A stretch of 64,000 nt of DNA from Spirochaetia bacterium (GTDB lineage: Bacteria > Spirochaetota > Spirochaetia > Sphaerochaetales > Sphaerochaetaceae): assembly GCA_022482625.1 (NCBI GenBank), contig JAKVOU010000001.1:1536784-1600783 (forward strand), given 5' to 3'. Under the pieces are notes generated by a model. The model saw only the letters and a list, made by a program, of their open reading frames with translations, was not told the DNA's origin and did no database searches. The translations under genes and the position numbers were made by a program. This document shows positions 8,870-18,259 of this stretch, in pieces; position 1 is the stretch's first letter, and every line of letters starts with the position of its first letter.

Positions 8870-9985
8870 TCAGCCAGAAAAACTGAAGGAACCATCTGCT
8901 TCTTTTTGTTTCATCAACGCAAGGAGTTTTTCTTCCGTAAGCGATTGATTTACGGCACCTCTGCCATCTGCACAGATACAGGCACTCGTCAAAGCGGCAA
9001 CAACCGTCTTTTCCACTGAAAAGCCATTGATAAAAGCCCATACCAGTGCTGCAGAAAAGCTATCACGGGTACCAGTCAGGTTGACTATAGGAACCGCCTT
9101 GGAAATCACCGTCAGGATTTGGTTCTTGTCGCCATAGCAGACCATTTCCTGTCCAAGCGTCACATATACATGCTGGACACCTTTTCCTACAAGCAACCGT
9201 ACACTTGCTTCCACAGTTTTCCTATCGATAGCTTTCTTGCCGATAAGCGACTGCAGATCCTCAGCATTCGCCCGCAAGGCATAAAGCTTATCTAAAATCC
9301 TACATAACTTTTTTGCTTTTGTACTCGAAACTGTCTCAGCAAAGACAGGTACCTTGCAGTTGCCTGCAATATATGCCAAGGCAGCTTCACTCAGGTTTGA
9401 TTCCACTACACAGGCACATGATTTGTTGATGACCGGCATCCTTGACTTGATGATGGCAGGGCTGAGTTCTTCCATCGCTTCCATGTCAGAAATCCCATAT
9501 TGCAGTTTTCCATCCTTGCCAATGACAGAAATGTACATTGAGGTCCTCCCGTTGGGGACAACGATGGATCCTGACGTATCCATGCCGACTTCACGGCAAC
9601 TGCCATGGATCTTTTCCGCATTGACATCATCGCCAAAGACAGTCATGAACTTTGTCTGTATACCCAACAGGCAGAGATTTTCTGCCTGGTTCCTTCCTGC
9701 TCCACCAGGAGACATTTCAATATGTCCGGGATTTGAATCATGTGCGATCAAAGGATGCTCGGTACTGCCAAGTATATCCATGTTCACTCCGCCTATAACA
9801 GAAACATACGGATATTCAGGCAAGACATAGCCTTTGCCCAGAATAGCACCTTTTTTCATCAGGTTTGAAATATGTACGGCAACAGACGATCGCTTGATAC
9901 CTGCCCGCTGTGCAATCTCAGCCTGGGAAATCAATGGATTTTCCTTTACCAGCCTGAGTATTTCTTTTTCCCGTTCTGTTATCAT
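8870..9985 (-). CDS. psuK: HTH-PfkB kinase, probable pseudouridine kinase with an altered GAGD motif
   Basis: A 371-residue protein with an N-terminal winged helix (EREKEILRLVKEN, then QAEIAQRAGIKRSSVAVHISNL, residues 4-45) and a PfkB kinase domain starting VSVIGGVNMDILGS. Such HTH-PfkB proteins are typical pseudouridine kinases that may also sense the substrate. The sugar site GGAGRNQAENL is intact. The motif normally reading TGAGD is TGTRD (NLTGTRDSFSAAL): the catalytic Asp is kept, but the anion-hole residues are changed. It is the first gene of the unit with psuG and the second kinase, and has its own likely promoter at 10037-10064. It may now act mainly as a regulator. Confidence 0.82.
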   Translation of the reverse strand: MITEREKEILRLVKENPLISQAEIAQRAGIKRSSVAVHISNLMKKGAILGKGYVLPEYPYVSVIGGVNMDILGSTEHPLIAHDSNPGHIEMSPGGAGRNQAENLCLLGIQTKFMTVFGDDVNAEKIHGSCREVGMDTSGSIVVPNGRTSMYISVIGKDGKLQYGISDMEAMEELSPAIIKSRMPVINKSCACVVESNLSEAALAYIAGNCKVPVFAETVSSTKAKKLCRILDKLYALRANAEDLQSLIGKKAIDRKTVEASVRLLVGKGVQHVYVTLGQEMVCYGDKNQILTVISKAVPIVNLTGTRDSFSAALVWAFINGFSVEKTVVAALTSACICADGRGAVNQSLTEEKLLALMKQKEADGSFSFSG

Positions 9986-10291
9986 ACTGTTCTAAACTTC
10001 TGCTTACATAGATAAACTTTTATTAATACAATGCATAGTGTAGACCTTTTCCGTAAGATGTCAAGTCGTAGCCATTGTAACTCTGTATAAGAAAAGCCGA
10101 CAAACTTCTGAACCAATTGCTACTGAATGGACAATACTATTGCAAAATAATGAAACAATGTCCTATATTCTCATATAAATGCATAAAACAAGCATATAGA
10201 TAAAATATAAGGATACAGATTAGAAGAAGTAAAAATATACCGATACGGTTTATGCTACCCTAAGGAACCATAAGGAAATCATATGGTTTTC
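9986..10291. other. Intergenic region between the chromate transporter and pseudouridine genes
   Basis: About 300 bases without coding pattern. It holds the predicted psuK promoter and, at 10269-10296, an imperfect 10-bp stem (CATAAGGAAA / TTTTCTTATG) that overlaps the stop codon of the upstream transporter gene and may mark its transcript end. The rest is A+T-rich with no repeat that I can support. Confidence 0.4.
10037..10064 (-). promoter_or_regulatory. Predicted sigma-70-type promoter of the pseudouridine operon
   Basis: On the minus strand TTGACA (complement of 10059-10064) is followed after 16 bases by TACACT (complement of 10037-10042). Transcription would begin near 10030, giving a leader of about 45 bases before the ATG at 9985. 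Confidence 0.5.
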
Positions 10292-10837
10292 TTATGAAGG
10301 CAACTTCAGTACAATACCAAGGACTGCTGCAATAGCAATCCAAATGATTGGATGCACCTTCTTGAACTTCACGATAAGGAACAGCATGACCGCAAACATT
10401 CCTGCTTCAATAGGTCTGACACGGTTACCATCAAGTATGGCAAGCACAAAGACTTGGCTACAGGCATACCCTATCAAGGCAATGACCGTCGCCCTGAGTC
10501 CGTAGAATGCGTAATTTACAAATTTATTATCACGGAATCTTTCCAAAGCTCTGGCAACGAGCAGGATGATAATCACGGAAGGTGTCACCAAGCCAAAAGT
10601 TGCTACCAAAGACCCCAACAGTCCGGCTGCCTGATGACCCGCAAAAGTTGCCATGTTGATTCCCATGGGACCTGGTGTCGACTGGCTGACAGCCACCATA
10701 TTGGAAATATCGCCGGCACTGAGCCATGTAGGATTATTTGCCGAAAGCTCAAAAAGGAACGGTAAGGTTGCAAGACCACCGCCGATTGCAAACAAACCTA
10801 TGCGAAAGAAATTGAAAAACAGTTCAAGATAAATCAT
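10292..10837 (-). CDS. Chromate transporter (CHR) family protein, second half
   Basis: A 181-residue membrane protein of the short-chain CHR family. It contains the family motif FAIGGGLATLPFLFEL and SQSTPGPMGINMATFAGH in the first 70 residues, with several hydrophobic helices following. The start at 10837 overlaps the stop of the upstream CHR gene by four bases (ATGA), so the two are translationally coupled. Short-chain CHR proteins work as pairs inserted in opposite orientation and together equal one long ChrA. Family members export chromate, but many homologues have no proven substrate, so the role here is uncertain. Confidence 0.88.
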   Translation of the reverse strand: MIYLELFFNFFRIGLFAIGGGLATLPFLFELSANNPTWLSAGDISNMVAVSQSTPGPMGINMATFAGHQAAGLLGSLVATFGLVTPSVIIILLVARALERFRDNKFVNYAFYGLRATVIALIGYACSQVFVLAILDGNRVRPIEAGMFAVMLFLIVKFKKVHPIIWIAIAAVLGIVLKLPS

Positions 10838-11400
10838 CTGGAGCCTCTCTTTTCTTTCAACAAAGAAAGGACAAGGCCAAGACCAATACCTACGACGACA
10901 AAAATCACCGGGGAAAGGGCATAGAACAGCATTACAAGGAATGTTGCAATGGCAATGATTGCAGTCGGCACATCGACTATGCTCTTCTTCGACAGCTTGA
11001 TGATGGCTGACAGGATCAAGGCACAGACGGCAACCCTGATACCGGAAAAAGCCATCTGCACATATACATTGCTCTGGAAAGCATCCAACACATAAGAAAT
11101 GATGGAAATGATGACCAAAGAAGGAAATACCATTCCAAACGTTGACCAGATGCCACCAAGGTTGCCCCTTTGCTTGTAACCTATGAAAGTGGCAGTATTC
11201 ACCGCTATGATCCCAGGGGTACATTGCCCGACAGCAAAGTAGTCAAGCAACTCATCCTCGGTACACCATTTCTTGTTTTCCACGATCTCCCGCTGCAGGA
11301 TCGGAAGCATTGCATAGCCTCCGCCGAAAGTCATGCCGCCTATCTTTGCAAATGTTATGAACAGGTCTGCAAAAGAAGCATGACCTTTACCGCTTGGCAT
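10834..11400 (-). CDS. Chromate transporter (CHR) family protein, first half
   Basis: The 188-residue first partner of a short-chain CHR pair, with FAKIGGMTFGGGYAMLPIL at residues 14-32 and GQCTPGIIAVNTATFIGYKQRG. It has five to six predicted membrane helices in the inner membrane. Its stop codon overlaps the start of the next gene by four bases. No chrB-type regulator is adjacent, and the neighbours do not suggest chromate resistance. A sulfate- or chromate-like anion is the family expectation only. Confidence 0.88.
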   Translation of the reverse strand: MPSGKGHASFADLFITFAKIGGMTFGGGYAMLPILQREIVENKKWCTEDELLDYFAVGQCTPGIIAVNTATFIGYKQRGNLGGIWSTFGMVFPSLVIISIISYVLDAFQSNVYVQMAFSGIRVAVCALILSAIIKLSKKSIVDVPTAIIAIATFLVMLFYALSPVIFVVVGIGLGLVLSLLKEKRGSR

Positions 11401-11476
11401 TTCCTAGCCTCCAGATATACCGATGATAGCGGGGCATATACGTCCTGTCAACAAACAGTGTATGATCATTGAAACC

Positions 11477-11509
11477 AAAAGAGGGCCGGAAAGTCCCGGT
11501 CCTCTTTTA
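11477..11509 (-). terminator. Intrinsic terminator downstream of the reductase pseudogene
   Basis: A G+C-rich stem pairs GAGGGCCGG with CCCGGTCCTC around a short loop and is flanked by A's on the left and T's on the right of the plus strand. It can therefore act in both directions; on the minus strand it ends the 11527-14342 gene. Confidence 0.75.
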
Positions 11510-11526
11510 GTAGAACAATTTTCCAG

Positions 11527-14342
11527 TTACTTACGTCCGGTACGCCCGAACAATGTCTGGTCATAATAACCAGTAAGCAGGTAAGGCATTACCTTGTCAG
11601 CCTCAAGGTCCATGACCTTGGTTTCTTTCTGAACCGTCAGGTCATTCTTGCTGTAAGCACCTCCGACAATCGTGGTAATCGGCAGTTCTGCCCAAGGGTC
11701 ATCCAGACTCGATTGGAGCTTAAGCTTGGCAAATCCCGGTTTCCAAAGCTTGTAGTCATATTCGCAGAGATTGGTCAGCAACGCAGCATGTTGGAAACGG
11801 GACACTCCCTTTTCGTCAGGAAGACGGTCAAAATGGTAATAGAATCCGCCGCCATACGTTTTCTTACCCGGTTCCGGCGATTGATACAGCAATGCCGTAA
11901 GAGGACTGTTGTATGCACCTATTTCCAGTTCCAGGTCCACCAACTGCGTACCTCTCCTTACAACCGTCGCATGGACATTGTCTCCTTCCTTCCTGATGAC
12001 GAACTCAGCACCAAGTTTCTTGGGCATGCTTCCATTGTCCCGGCCTGCAGCAACAGCCATTTCAGCTCCTTGCCCACCGAGAACAAGAGAAATCGGATAT
12101 AGTCCAAGTTTGTCGCCAAGATAGGCATAGACACCAAGGATAGCTTCATAATAGTTGTCGGCAAATGACGGATCGGCAATATGACAGACGGAAAGCGTAA
12201 CCACAGGAAGTGAGAATGGCTTGAGAGGTGGAGGAAGAATGCGACTGATCGCTTCCGGTTTTGTCAGATACGACATGTACACCCCCTCCTGTTCACGCAT
12301 GACAGAAACAGGGGAAAACTTTTTCACACCTGCTGCATCAAGGTGAAAACTTGTCTCCGGCTTTTTCTCAAAGAGATGGTATACGAGGTCATACGCGGCA
12401 TTGGTAGCTCCGGGGAAATTCCCACCTGCATCAACACAGGCACCGACTTCATATACATTGACAAAGTGCTCTTCCAGTTTTGCCGCCAAGGGTACGCTCG
12501 GGTTTGAGTCCCAGACATAATACCACGGCATCGCAAGGGACCTCTACATTTTCTTTCGTTGAGGTACGGGTCAGCACTACAGAACCATCCTTTATTTCTT
12601 TCAAGGCATGCCCCAGAAGGAAATTCGTACCCTTCGCCTTCAGATGCATGCAGTCATCAAGGACAATGGTCTGGTTTCCGCTGGGAGCAACAGCATCCAG
12701 CATATCGATGATAGTGACTGTACAATCTTTCTCATTGAGATATTCACCGCATTCGAGTCCTACTATACCAGCTCCGATGACGGCAACTTTTTTCCCACTA
12801 AGTCCTGATGTACCATTCAGCACGTCATTGAAAGTATATACATGAGCCTTGTCGATGCCGGGAATCTTCCCAGGGACAATGGGTCCTGCACCGGTAGCAA
12901 CGATGATTGCATCAGGAGCAAGACCCTTGATGACAGTTTCCGTAGCTTCAATTCCCAATCTGACATCGACACCAAGACGTGACAGTTCTTCTTCATACCA
13001 ATCAGTAAGGAACTTGGTATTGCCTTTCAAAGGAGCAGCAGCGGCCACAGGTACCAATCCCCCCAGATGGTCTTCCTTTTCCAACAGCGTAACCTGCATA
13101 CCCCGCAAAGCCGCCGTCCGTGCTGCAGAAAGACCTGCAGGACCGGCCCCGATGATTACGACCTTATGATGCTGGGCATCGTACGGCAGCTCAGGGTACC
13201 AGCTTTCCTTGCACAGCCTGGGGTTGACTGAGCAATGAGGCGGCATGCATACCGGCGCACAGCTCTTGAGGCTGAAGAAACAATTGAGACATCCTATGCA
13301 TTTTCTGATTTCTTTGTCACGTCCCTCAAAAGCCTTGAGTCCCCATTGTGGATCTGCAAGCCAAGCCCTGCCCAGTGCAATGAAATCCTGAGTACCATCT
13401 TCAAGCAACTTTTCAGCAACCTGCGGTTCCTTGATCGCATTGACTGCAATGACAGGAACAGACACATGGTCCTTCACTGCCTTGACAAGGGGTGTCCGCC
13501 ATCCTTGTGGATACGTAACAGGTTCGATTATGGCTGCTCCGGTTTCATAGATGCCACAGCTGACATTGATGGCAGCAGCACCGGCTTTTTCCAATGCCAT
13601 AGCTATTGCTACACCATCCTTGACATGTATGTAATCTTCACTCACTCCTGTCTTATCCAGAAACTCATCTACAGAAACACGCACACTGACAGGAAAATCT
13701 TCTCCGCAGGCTGCATGGATTCCCTTGATGATTTCTACAGCAAAACGCATACGGTTTTCAAAATTTCCGCCATAGGCATCAGTCCTTTTGTTGGTATATG
13801 GAGAAAAAAATTGTCCGATAAGGTAACCATGGGCTCCATGGAGTTCGACACCGTCAAAACCGGATTTCTGAGCCCGAACTGCAGCATTGATAAAATCCTG
13901 TACCAATGACTTGACTTCCTCTGTAGTCAGAGCCCGGGTCTTCTGCTTTTCAAACTTACAGGGAATGGCAGAGGCAGAAACGACCGGCTGTCCACCGATG
14001 AGCGCCGACATGGTCTGCCTGCCTGGATGATGAAGCTGACAGAAAATCTTGGTCCCGTGCCTATGTACTGCGGCTGTAAGTTTTCCCATCTGTGCAATGT
14101 TGCGGTCATGTGTCATAGAAAGCTGGCGAAGCATTGCAACACCGGTAACATCGTTGACCCGACAGACCTCGGTATAGATAAGCCCGGCACCTCCCATGGC
14201 CCGTTCTTCGTAGTAATCGATCATTGCTTCACCGGGGGTACCATCAAGTTCTGCGATACCAACACCCATCGGTGACATGACAAGACGATTCTTGATTCGT
14301 CACATTTCCGATTTTTCCCGGAGTGAACATCTTTTCGTACAT
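11527..14342 (-). pseudogene. Old-yellow-enzyme/FAD reductase fused to an acetoacetate-decarboxylase-like domain, frameshifted twice
   Basis: Read across two single-base insertions, this is one gene of about 937 residues. It starts at 14342 with MYEKMFTPGKIGNVT, then shifts frame at the TT of 14296-14297. Removing one base restores IKNRLVMSPMGVG. It then reads an FMN TIM barrel (HHPGRQTMSAL, GFDGVELHGAHGYL), Cys-rich iron-sulfur segment (CIGCLNC), FAD motif VVIIGAGPAGLSAAR and a second Rossmann motif VAVIGAGIVGLECG. A second shift lies in the GGG of 12490-12492; removing one base restores LKPERTLAAKLEEHF. After the reductase end (GACVDAGGNFPGATNAAYD) comes a domain like acetoacetate decarboxylase (ILPPPLKPFSLP to LDLELEIGAYN). 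The net length fits exactly two extra bases. It may be inactive, or the sequence may contain errors. Confidence 0.8.
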
Positions 14343-14484
14343 AATACAATATTCTCCTTTCCCACCTATTGGAATAAACTACGTCTTATAGTATCTATAG
14401 TAATGTACTGAAAACGAGTTGGAAATGGATTCTATGACAGATTCTATGCTTGATGATTTGTGCACAATGCACTAAATTCATTAT
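14343..14484. promoter_or_regulatory. Divergent promoter region between the reductase and PucR-type pseudogenes
   Basis: It contains a direct repeat ATTCTATG (two copies near 14430-14449) and a 10-bp perfect palindrome TTGTGCACAA at 14458-14467. These are plausible operators for the divergent regulator, but that is inference. An AAGGAG box upstream of 14342 serves the reductase. Confidence 0.35.
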
Positions 14485-15970
14485 ATGGACTTCAAACAAC
14501 TGGTATGTGCCATCGAAAGAGAAATATCCTATCGACTATCCTACACAGTAGACCGAAGCTCATGGCTATCAGGGACATTGCCTTGATTGACGGCACTGAA
14601 CAGACCTATGAGATGACATCCTATACTTTGGCTTGAAAGAAGGAAAATCTGTCCCGCTTCAACGTATCATAACTGTTTCAGAAAGCAATACTTCCGGCTG
14701 TATTGCAAATATTCCTTCTTCCTTTCTCTTTGCTGCATTCAACTTTGCAAGGGAGTTGCTGGACGAGGCAAGCGGACGAAAACTTTACGATGAACTGGTC
14801 AAGACTGCAGATACTAAACAGAGCATTACCGCAGTACTCAATGTAGCATCGCTGTCACTCCACAATCCTTTGATATTCTGCAACACAAACTTCAAGATCA
14901 TCGGCTGTTCCACCGCAATTGCTGTTATTGACCCTTTATGGACTGATAACATCAGAAAAGGCTACTGCAGCTATGAATTCATCAATGCAGTACAGCAACT
15001 GGGACCGGTAAAAAATGCCGTCGATACCTGCGATGCCCTTGAAGTAACCTGCAAGGAATCCCCGTATGCAAAACTTTTCAGCAAGGTTCTTATGCATGGT
15101 TACCAGATAGGGTTCGTACTGTTGATCGCCAGTGAAACAGCAATACAACCGACCTACGCGGGCATGCTGAAAAATGTCAGCCAGGCCCTTTCCTACACTG
15201 TAGGACGATATGCAACCTACCTCTCACACTTTCCGGACCGAATGGAGCATCTGCTCTACGAACTGTTGGTCGGTGCACCGGTCAACGAAGTAGCCTATGA
15301 ATTTCATGACTTGAAGCTTTCTCAACGGATGGCTGCACTATCCATCAAAAGTACGGAGGGCCAAGATCCCTCAGAGCTCCTTGAGACCTTAAGGAACCGA
15401 TTGCCTGATGCGAAGATGGTTTGCTACGAAAATGCAATTGCGGCACTTATGCCTTTGGAACATGACATAGCATTGTCAGTGGCACAAGTTGCACATCTGG
15501 AAGAAACTGCAAGACAATACCGTGCAAACATAGGAATCAGCTACTCATTTTCCCGTATTGAGGAATTCGTTGACCATTACCGTCAGGCTGTTTCAGCCTT
15601 GTCTTTCATAACGACCCATAGCACACTTTCCCAAAGGTTAATGACTTATAAGGACATCATGGTCTATGACCTGCTTTCACGGCTGGATAAAAGGGATTCC
15701 GTTTCCTTATATGTACATCCTACGCTAGGGGTTCTCAGCGAGCACGACAGAAAACATCACACCCAACTGCACAAGACCCTTGCAGTATTCGCAGAGGAAG
15801 GAGGAAGCCTCAAGCATACGGCAGCAAGACTTTTTCTCCATCGTAATTCCCTGATGTATCGCCTTGACTGCATCAGGAAACTTACAGGCCTGGATATCGC
15901 TGATCCATCGATCCTCTTCATGCTCAGGCTTTCCTATTGCATTGAGACCCTTGCAACAAACAAGACATAG
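14485..15970 (+). pseudogene. PucR/CdaR-type transcriptional regulator with two N-terminal frameshifts
   Basis: From 14633 (TTG) to 15970 an open frame of 445 residues reads as a PucR-family regulator, with the C-terminal helix-turn-helix GGSLKHTAARLFLHRNSLMY and the LTGLDIADPSILFMLRLS tail. The N-terminus lies upstream in other frames: MDFKQLVCAIEREISYRLSY from 14485, then MAIRDIALIDGTEQTYE, then DDILYFGLKEGKS joining the long frame. One base appears lost near 14561 and another near 14610. The total then gives 495 codons exactly. It is divergent from the reductase fusion gene and was probably its regulator. Translation from 14633 could still give a DNA-binding protein. Confidence 0.75.
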
Positions 15971-16052
15971 ACAAAGCGATTCAATACATAATTCCGGTAT
16001 TCGTCAGCTAAACCATCGTACAGGTTACTTCCGGCAACACGTTAATTTTTTT

Positions 16053-17530
16053 GGCTCATGCATTTTTCTTGGGGAATAGTTTAGAAGTGAATTGAAAGAG
16101 AGAGGGGTTCTTTTGTACTCTTTTGTTAACGACAACATAAGATAAAAAGGAACGCCCTCTCATGAACGACTATATCATAATACCCTCTGAACTTGAAGGG
16201 TTTAAAAATACTGGAACCAAAGAAGTCCCTACTACGACCAACCGTCGTATGTTCCTGTTGTCAGGGACCCTTGCAAGAACAGAGGAAGATGAGATATGCC
16301 CCTGCTGTGGAGCCAGGATGCATATTCATGATACCTACGATACCAAGCTGAGGCATCTTCCATTTGGGCCTGTCTTCTGTACTGTGCGTTTTGACAGGCA
16401 TCGTCATCAATGTTCAAACAAGGAATGTCGGTGCTATCGACCTCAGGGGATACCTTTCAAGGCTGACAGTCATCGCATTACAAGGGAGCTTGAAACATAT
16501 ACGAGGGATTTGCTTGCCTATGGGCTCACCAATGTACAAGTATCCATGCTGACAGGGCTTGGCCGCAACACTGTGAAAGAAATCGACCTCAGGAGACTCA
16601 AGGACAAATACACTGAAGACGGTGTCCACCTGAAGAAACCGGAAAGGCAGGCAAGGCACCTCGGTATTGATGAGTTCAAACTCCATGACGGGCACCGGTA
16701 TGCCGTAGTGATTATAGACCTCGATACAGGCCATGTGCTGTGGCTTGCCAGGGGAAAGAAGAAACAGACAGTGTTCGACTTCATCGACTTCGTAGGCGAA
16801 GAGTGGATGGATGGGGTTGAGGCTGTCGCTTGTGACATGAACTCGGATTTCCAGGAAGCATTTGAAGTGCGCTGTGAACACATACAGGTCGTATTCGATT
16901 TCTTCCATATCAAGAAGAATTTCGCCGACAAGGTTATCTCTGAAGTACGCAAGGGCTTGCAGAGGGAGTGCATTGCCAACGGGGATGAAGAAGGTGCCCG
17001 CAAGCTCAAGAAGGCAAAGTACATCCTTACTTCTTCAATGGGCACTCTGGAGAAGCATGACAAAGAAGCTGAAGAGCAGAAGATCATAAAGAAGTCCGGC
17101 ACGATATTCGGAGGTGAGGAAGTAAAACGCAAGGGTGGAAAAGTTGCCGGATATAAGGAACTTATGGAGAAGAACGAACTCCTGTTTACTGCCGACCTGG
17201 TGAAGGAAAAGCTCTCTTTTGCATATACCCTGACGGATGAAGCCCTCATGGCAAAGGAAATCACTTCCATCATGGATATCTGCCATGGCACGGGGAACAA
17301 ACACTTCATGTGGTTCGCAAGACTGCCCGACAACCACTTCGAAGGTATCATCGCCCATGCCACTTACAGGATATCATCAGGCAAGGTTGAGGGCTGTAAC
17401 GCGATGATCAAATGTTGCCGAAGACAGGCCTACGGGTACAGAGATGACGATTATTTCTTCCTTAAAATCATGGATGCAAGCAGAAGAGACAGGTCTGCCT
17501 ATAGAAAATCCCCCATTTTTTTCATGAGCT
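16053..17530 (+). mobile_element. ISL3-family insertion sequence
   Basis: The element contains one transposase gene. Its probable ends are imperfect inverted repeats. The left end begins GGCTCATG at 16053 and contains GGGGAAT at 16071-16077. The right end, read inward from 17530 on the minus strand, begins AGCTCATG and continues to GGGGGAT. No clear 8-bp target duplication is seen at these limits, so the boundaries may be off by a few bases or the copy is old. It sits between the decayed PucR-type gene and the ATPase/DUF4276 module. Confidence 0.75.
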
Positions 17531-17577
17531 TATCAATCATAGCAAATGACAATTCACTTTTGTTCAAGAACTTATAG
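16162..17577 (+). CDS. ISL3-family transposase
   Basis: A 471-residue transposase. The N-terminus has a zinc-finger pattern (CPCCGARMHIHD, later CSNKECRCYRP). A helix-turn-helix follows (TNVQVSMLTGLGRNTVKEID), then the DDE catalytic domain with GIDEFKLHDGHRYAVVIIDL and VACDMNSDFQEAF. The C-terminal KVEGCNAMIKCCRRQAYGYR contains the expected Glu. The right inverted repeat lies inside the last 25 codons, so the final residues and stop codon come from flanking DNA. The 3' end overlaps the convergent DUF4276 gene by 14 bases. The frame is intact, so the element may be active. Confidence 0.92.
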   Translation: MNDYIIIPSELEGFKNTGTKEVPTTTNRRMFLLSGTLARTEEDEICPCCGARMHIHDTYDTKLRHLPFGPVFCTVRFDRHRHQCSNKECRCYRPQGIPFKADSHRITRELETYTRDLLAYGLTNVQVSMLTGLGRNTVKEIDLRRLKDKYTEDGVHLKKPERQARHLGIDEFKLHDGHRYAVVIIDLDTGHVLWLARGKKKQTVFDFIDFVGEEWMDGVEAVACDMNSDFQEAFEVRCEHIQVVFDFFHIKKNFADKVISEVRKGLQRECIANGDEEGARKLKKAKYILTSSMGTLEKHDKEAEEQKIIKKSGTIFGGEEVKRKGGKVAGYKELMEKNELLFTADLVKEKLSFAYTLTDEALMAKEITSIMDICHGTGNKHFMWFARLPDNHFEGIIAHATYRISSGKVEGCNAMIKCCRRQAYGYRDDDYFFLKIMDASRRDRSAYRKSPIFFMSLSIIANDNSLLFKNL

Positions 17578-18259
17578 GAAAACTGATGTTAAGCAAAGCA
17601 GAAACCCAATCGTTGAAACAAGAACATCTTGCACGCAAAGTATCCATCCCGATCTTACGTACGATTGTATTGCCGTCTACGATTTTCTTGTATGACGGTT
17701 TTTGCTTCAGGAGAATTTTAGAAGGCGCAGTCAATGTATTGATTTCTTCCGGATCATCTGCATACTTCGCAAGAACAGACTTCAGTCCAGATTCAGGAAC
17801 ATCCAGATTGGATGCAAGAATAGAAATATCTGAGAAAAGCAGTGCTTCAAACTCATGCATAGAAAAATAAGGGACAAAACGATTGGCAACATCAAGTTCA
17901 GGAAAAGATTCTCTAAGGGCTGTAAGAGTTGATTCAACAAGTATCTTCTCAATTTCCAATTTTCCTATTTTTCCTCCAAGTGATTGTTGTTTTGCCTGTA
18001 TATCAGCCATTCCAGGCCACTTGGAATCGAGTCTGAAATAATCCAGCATGGAAGTAACAATTGTACTATCGCGTTGCTTGAACAATGCGCCGGCATTCTG
18101 TACAAATCTTTCAAAAGTAACATTACCCCCCTTATGTCCTGTACGACCAATCAAAACTGGGGAAAGATACTGCTCATGTTCTGATAGAAACACAGCAAGG
18201 CAATCGCGAATAAAGGATTGTTCTGTCGGCCCCTCTACGATTGCATACAGTTCATTCAT
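17564..18259 (-). CDS. DUF4276-family protein, TOPRIM-like partner of an AAA ATPase
   Basis: The start at 18259 gives a 231-residue protein, MNELYAIVEGPTEQSFI. The VEG-x-TE pattern with Glu9 resembles the first acidic motif of TOPRIM nucleases. TSMLDYFRLD, with Asp73 and Asp78, resembles the second, and FEALLFSD follows. Longer starts upstream lie inside the ATPase gene and are unlikely. The gene overlaps the ATPase gene by eight bases, so the two are coupled. ATPase-plus-TOPRIM pairs (OLD-like, PARIS-like and RloA/RloB-like) are common phage-defence modules. That role here is an inference from architecture. Confidence 0.8.
   Translation of the reverse strand: MNELYAIVEGPTEQSFIRDCLAVFLSEHEQYLSPVLIGRTGHKGGNVTFERFVQNAGALFKQRDSTIVTSMLDYFRLDSKWPGMADIQAKQQSLGGKIGKLEIEKILVESTLTALRESFPELDVANRFVPYFSMHEFEALLFSDISILASNLDVPESGLKSVLAKYADDPEEINTLTAPSKILLKQKPSYKKIVDGNTIVRKIGMDTLRARCSCFNDWVSALLNISFPISS

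Noticed and set aside
10292-11400. Chromate resistance operon
   Set aside because: The CHR pair has no chrB-type regulator or other resistance gene nearby; only the family name suggests chromate.
13235-13909. 224-codon plus-strand frame opposite the reductase pseudogene
   Set aside because: It is antisense to strongly conserved flavin-enzyme motifs with no start signal.
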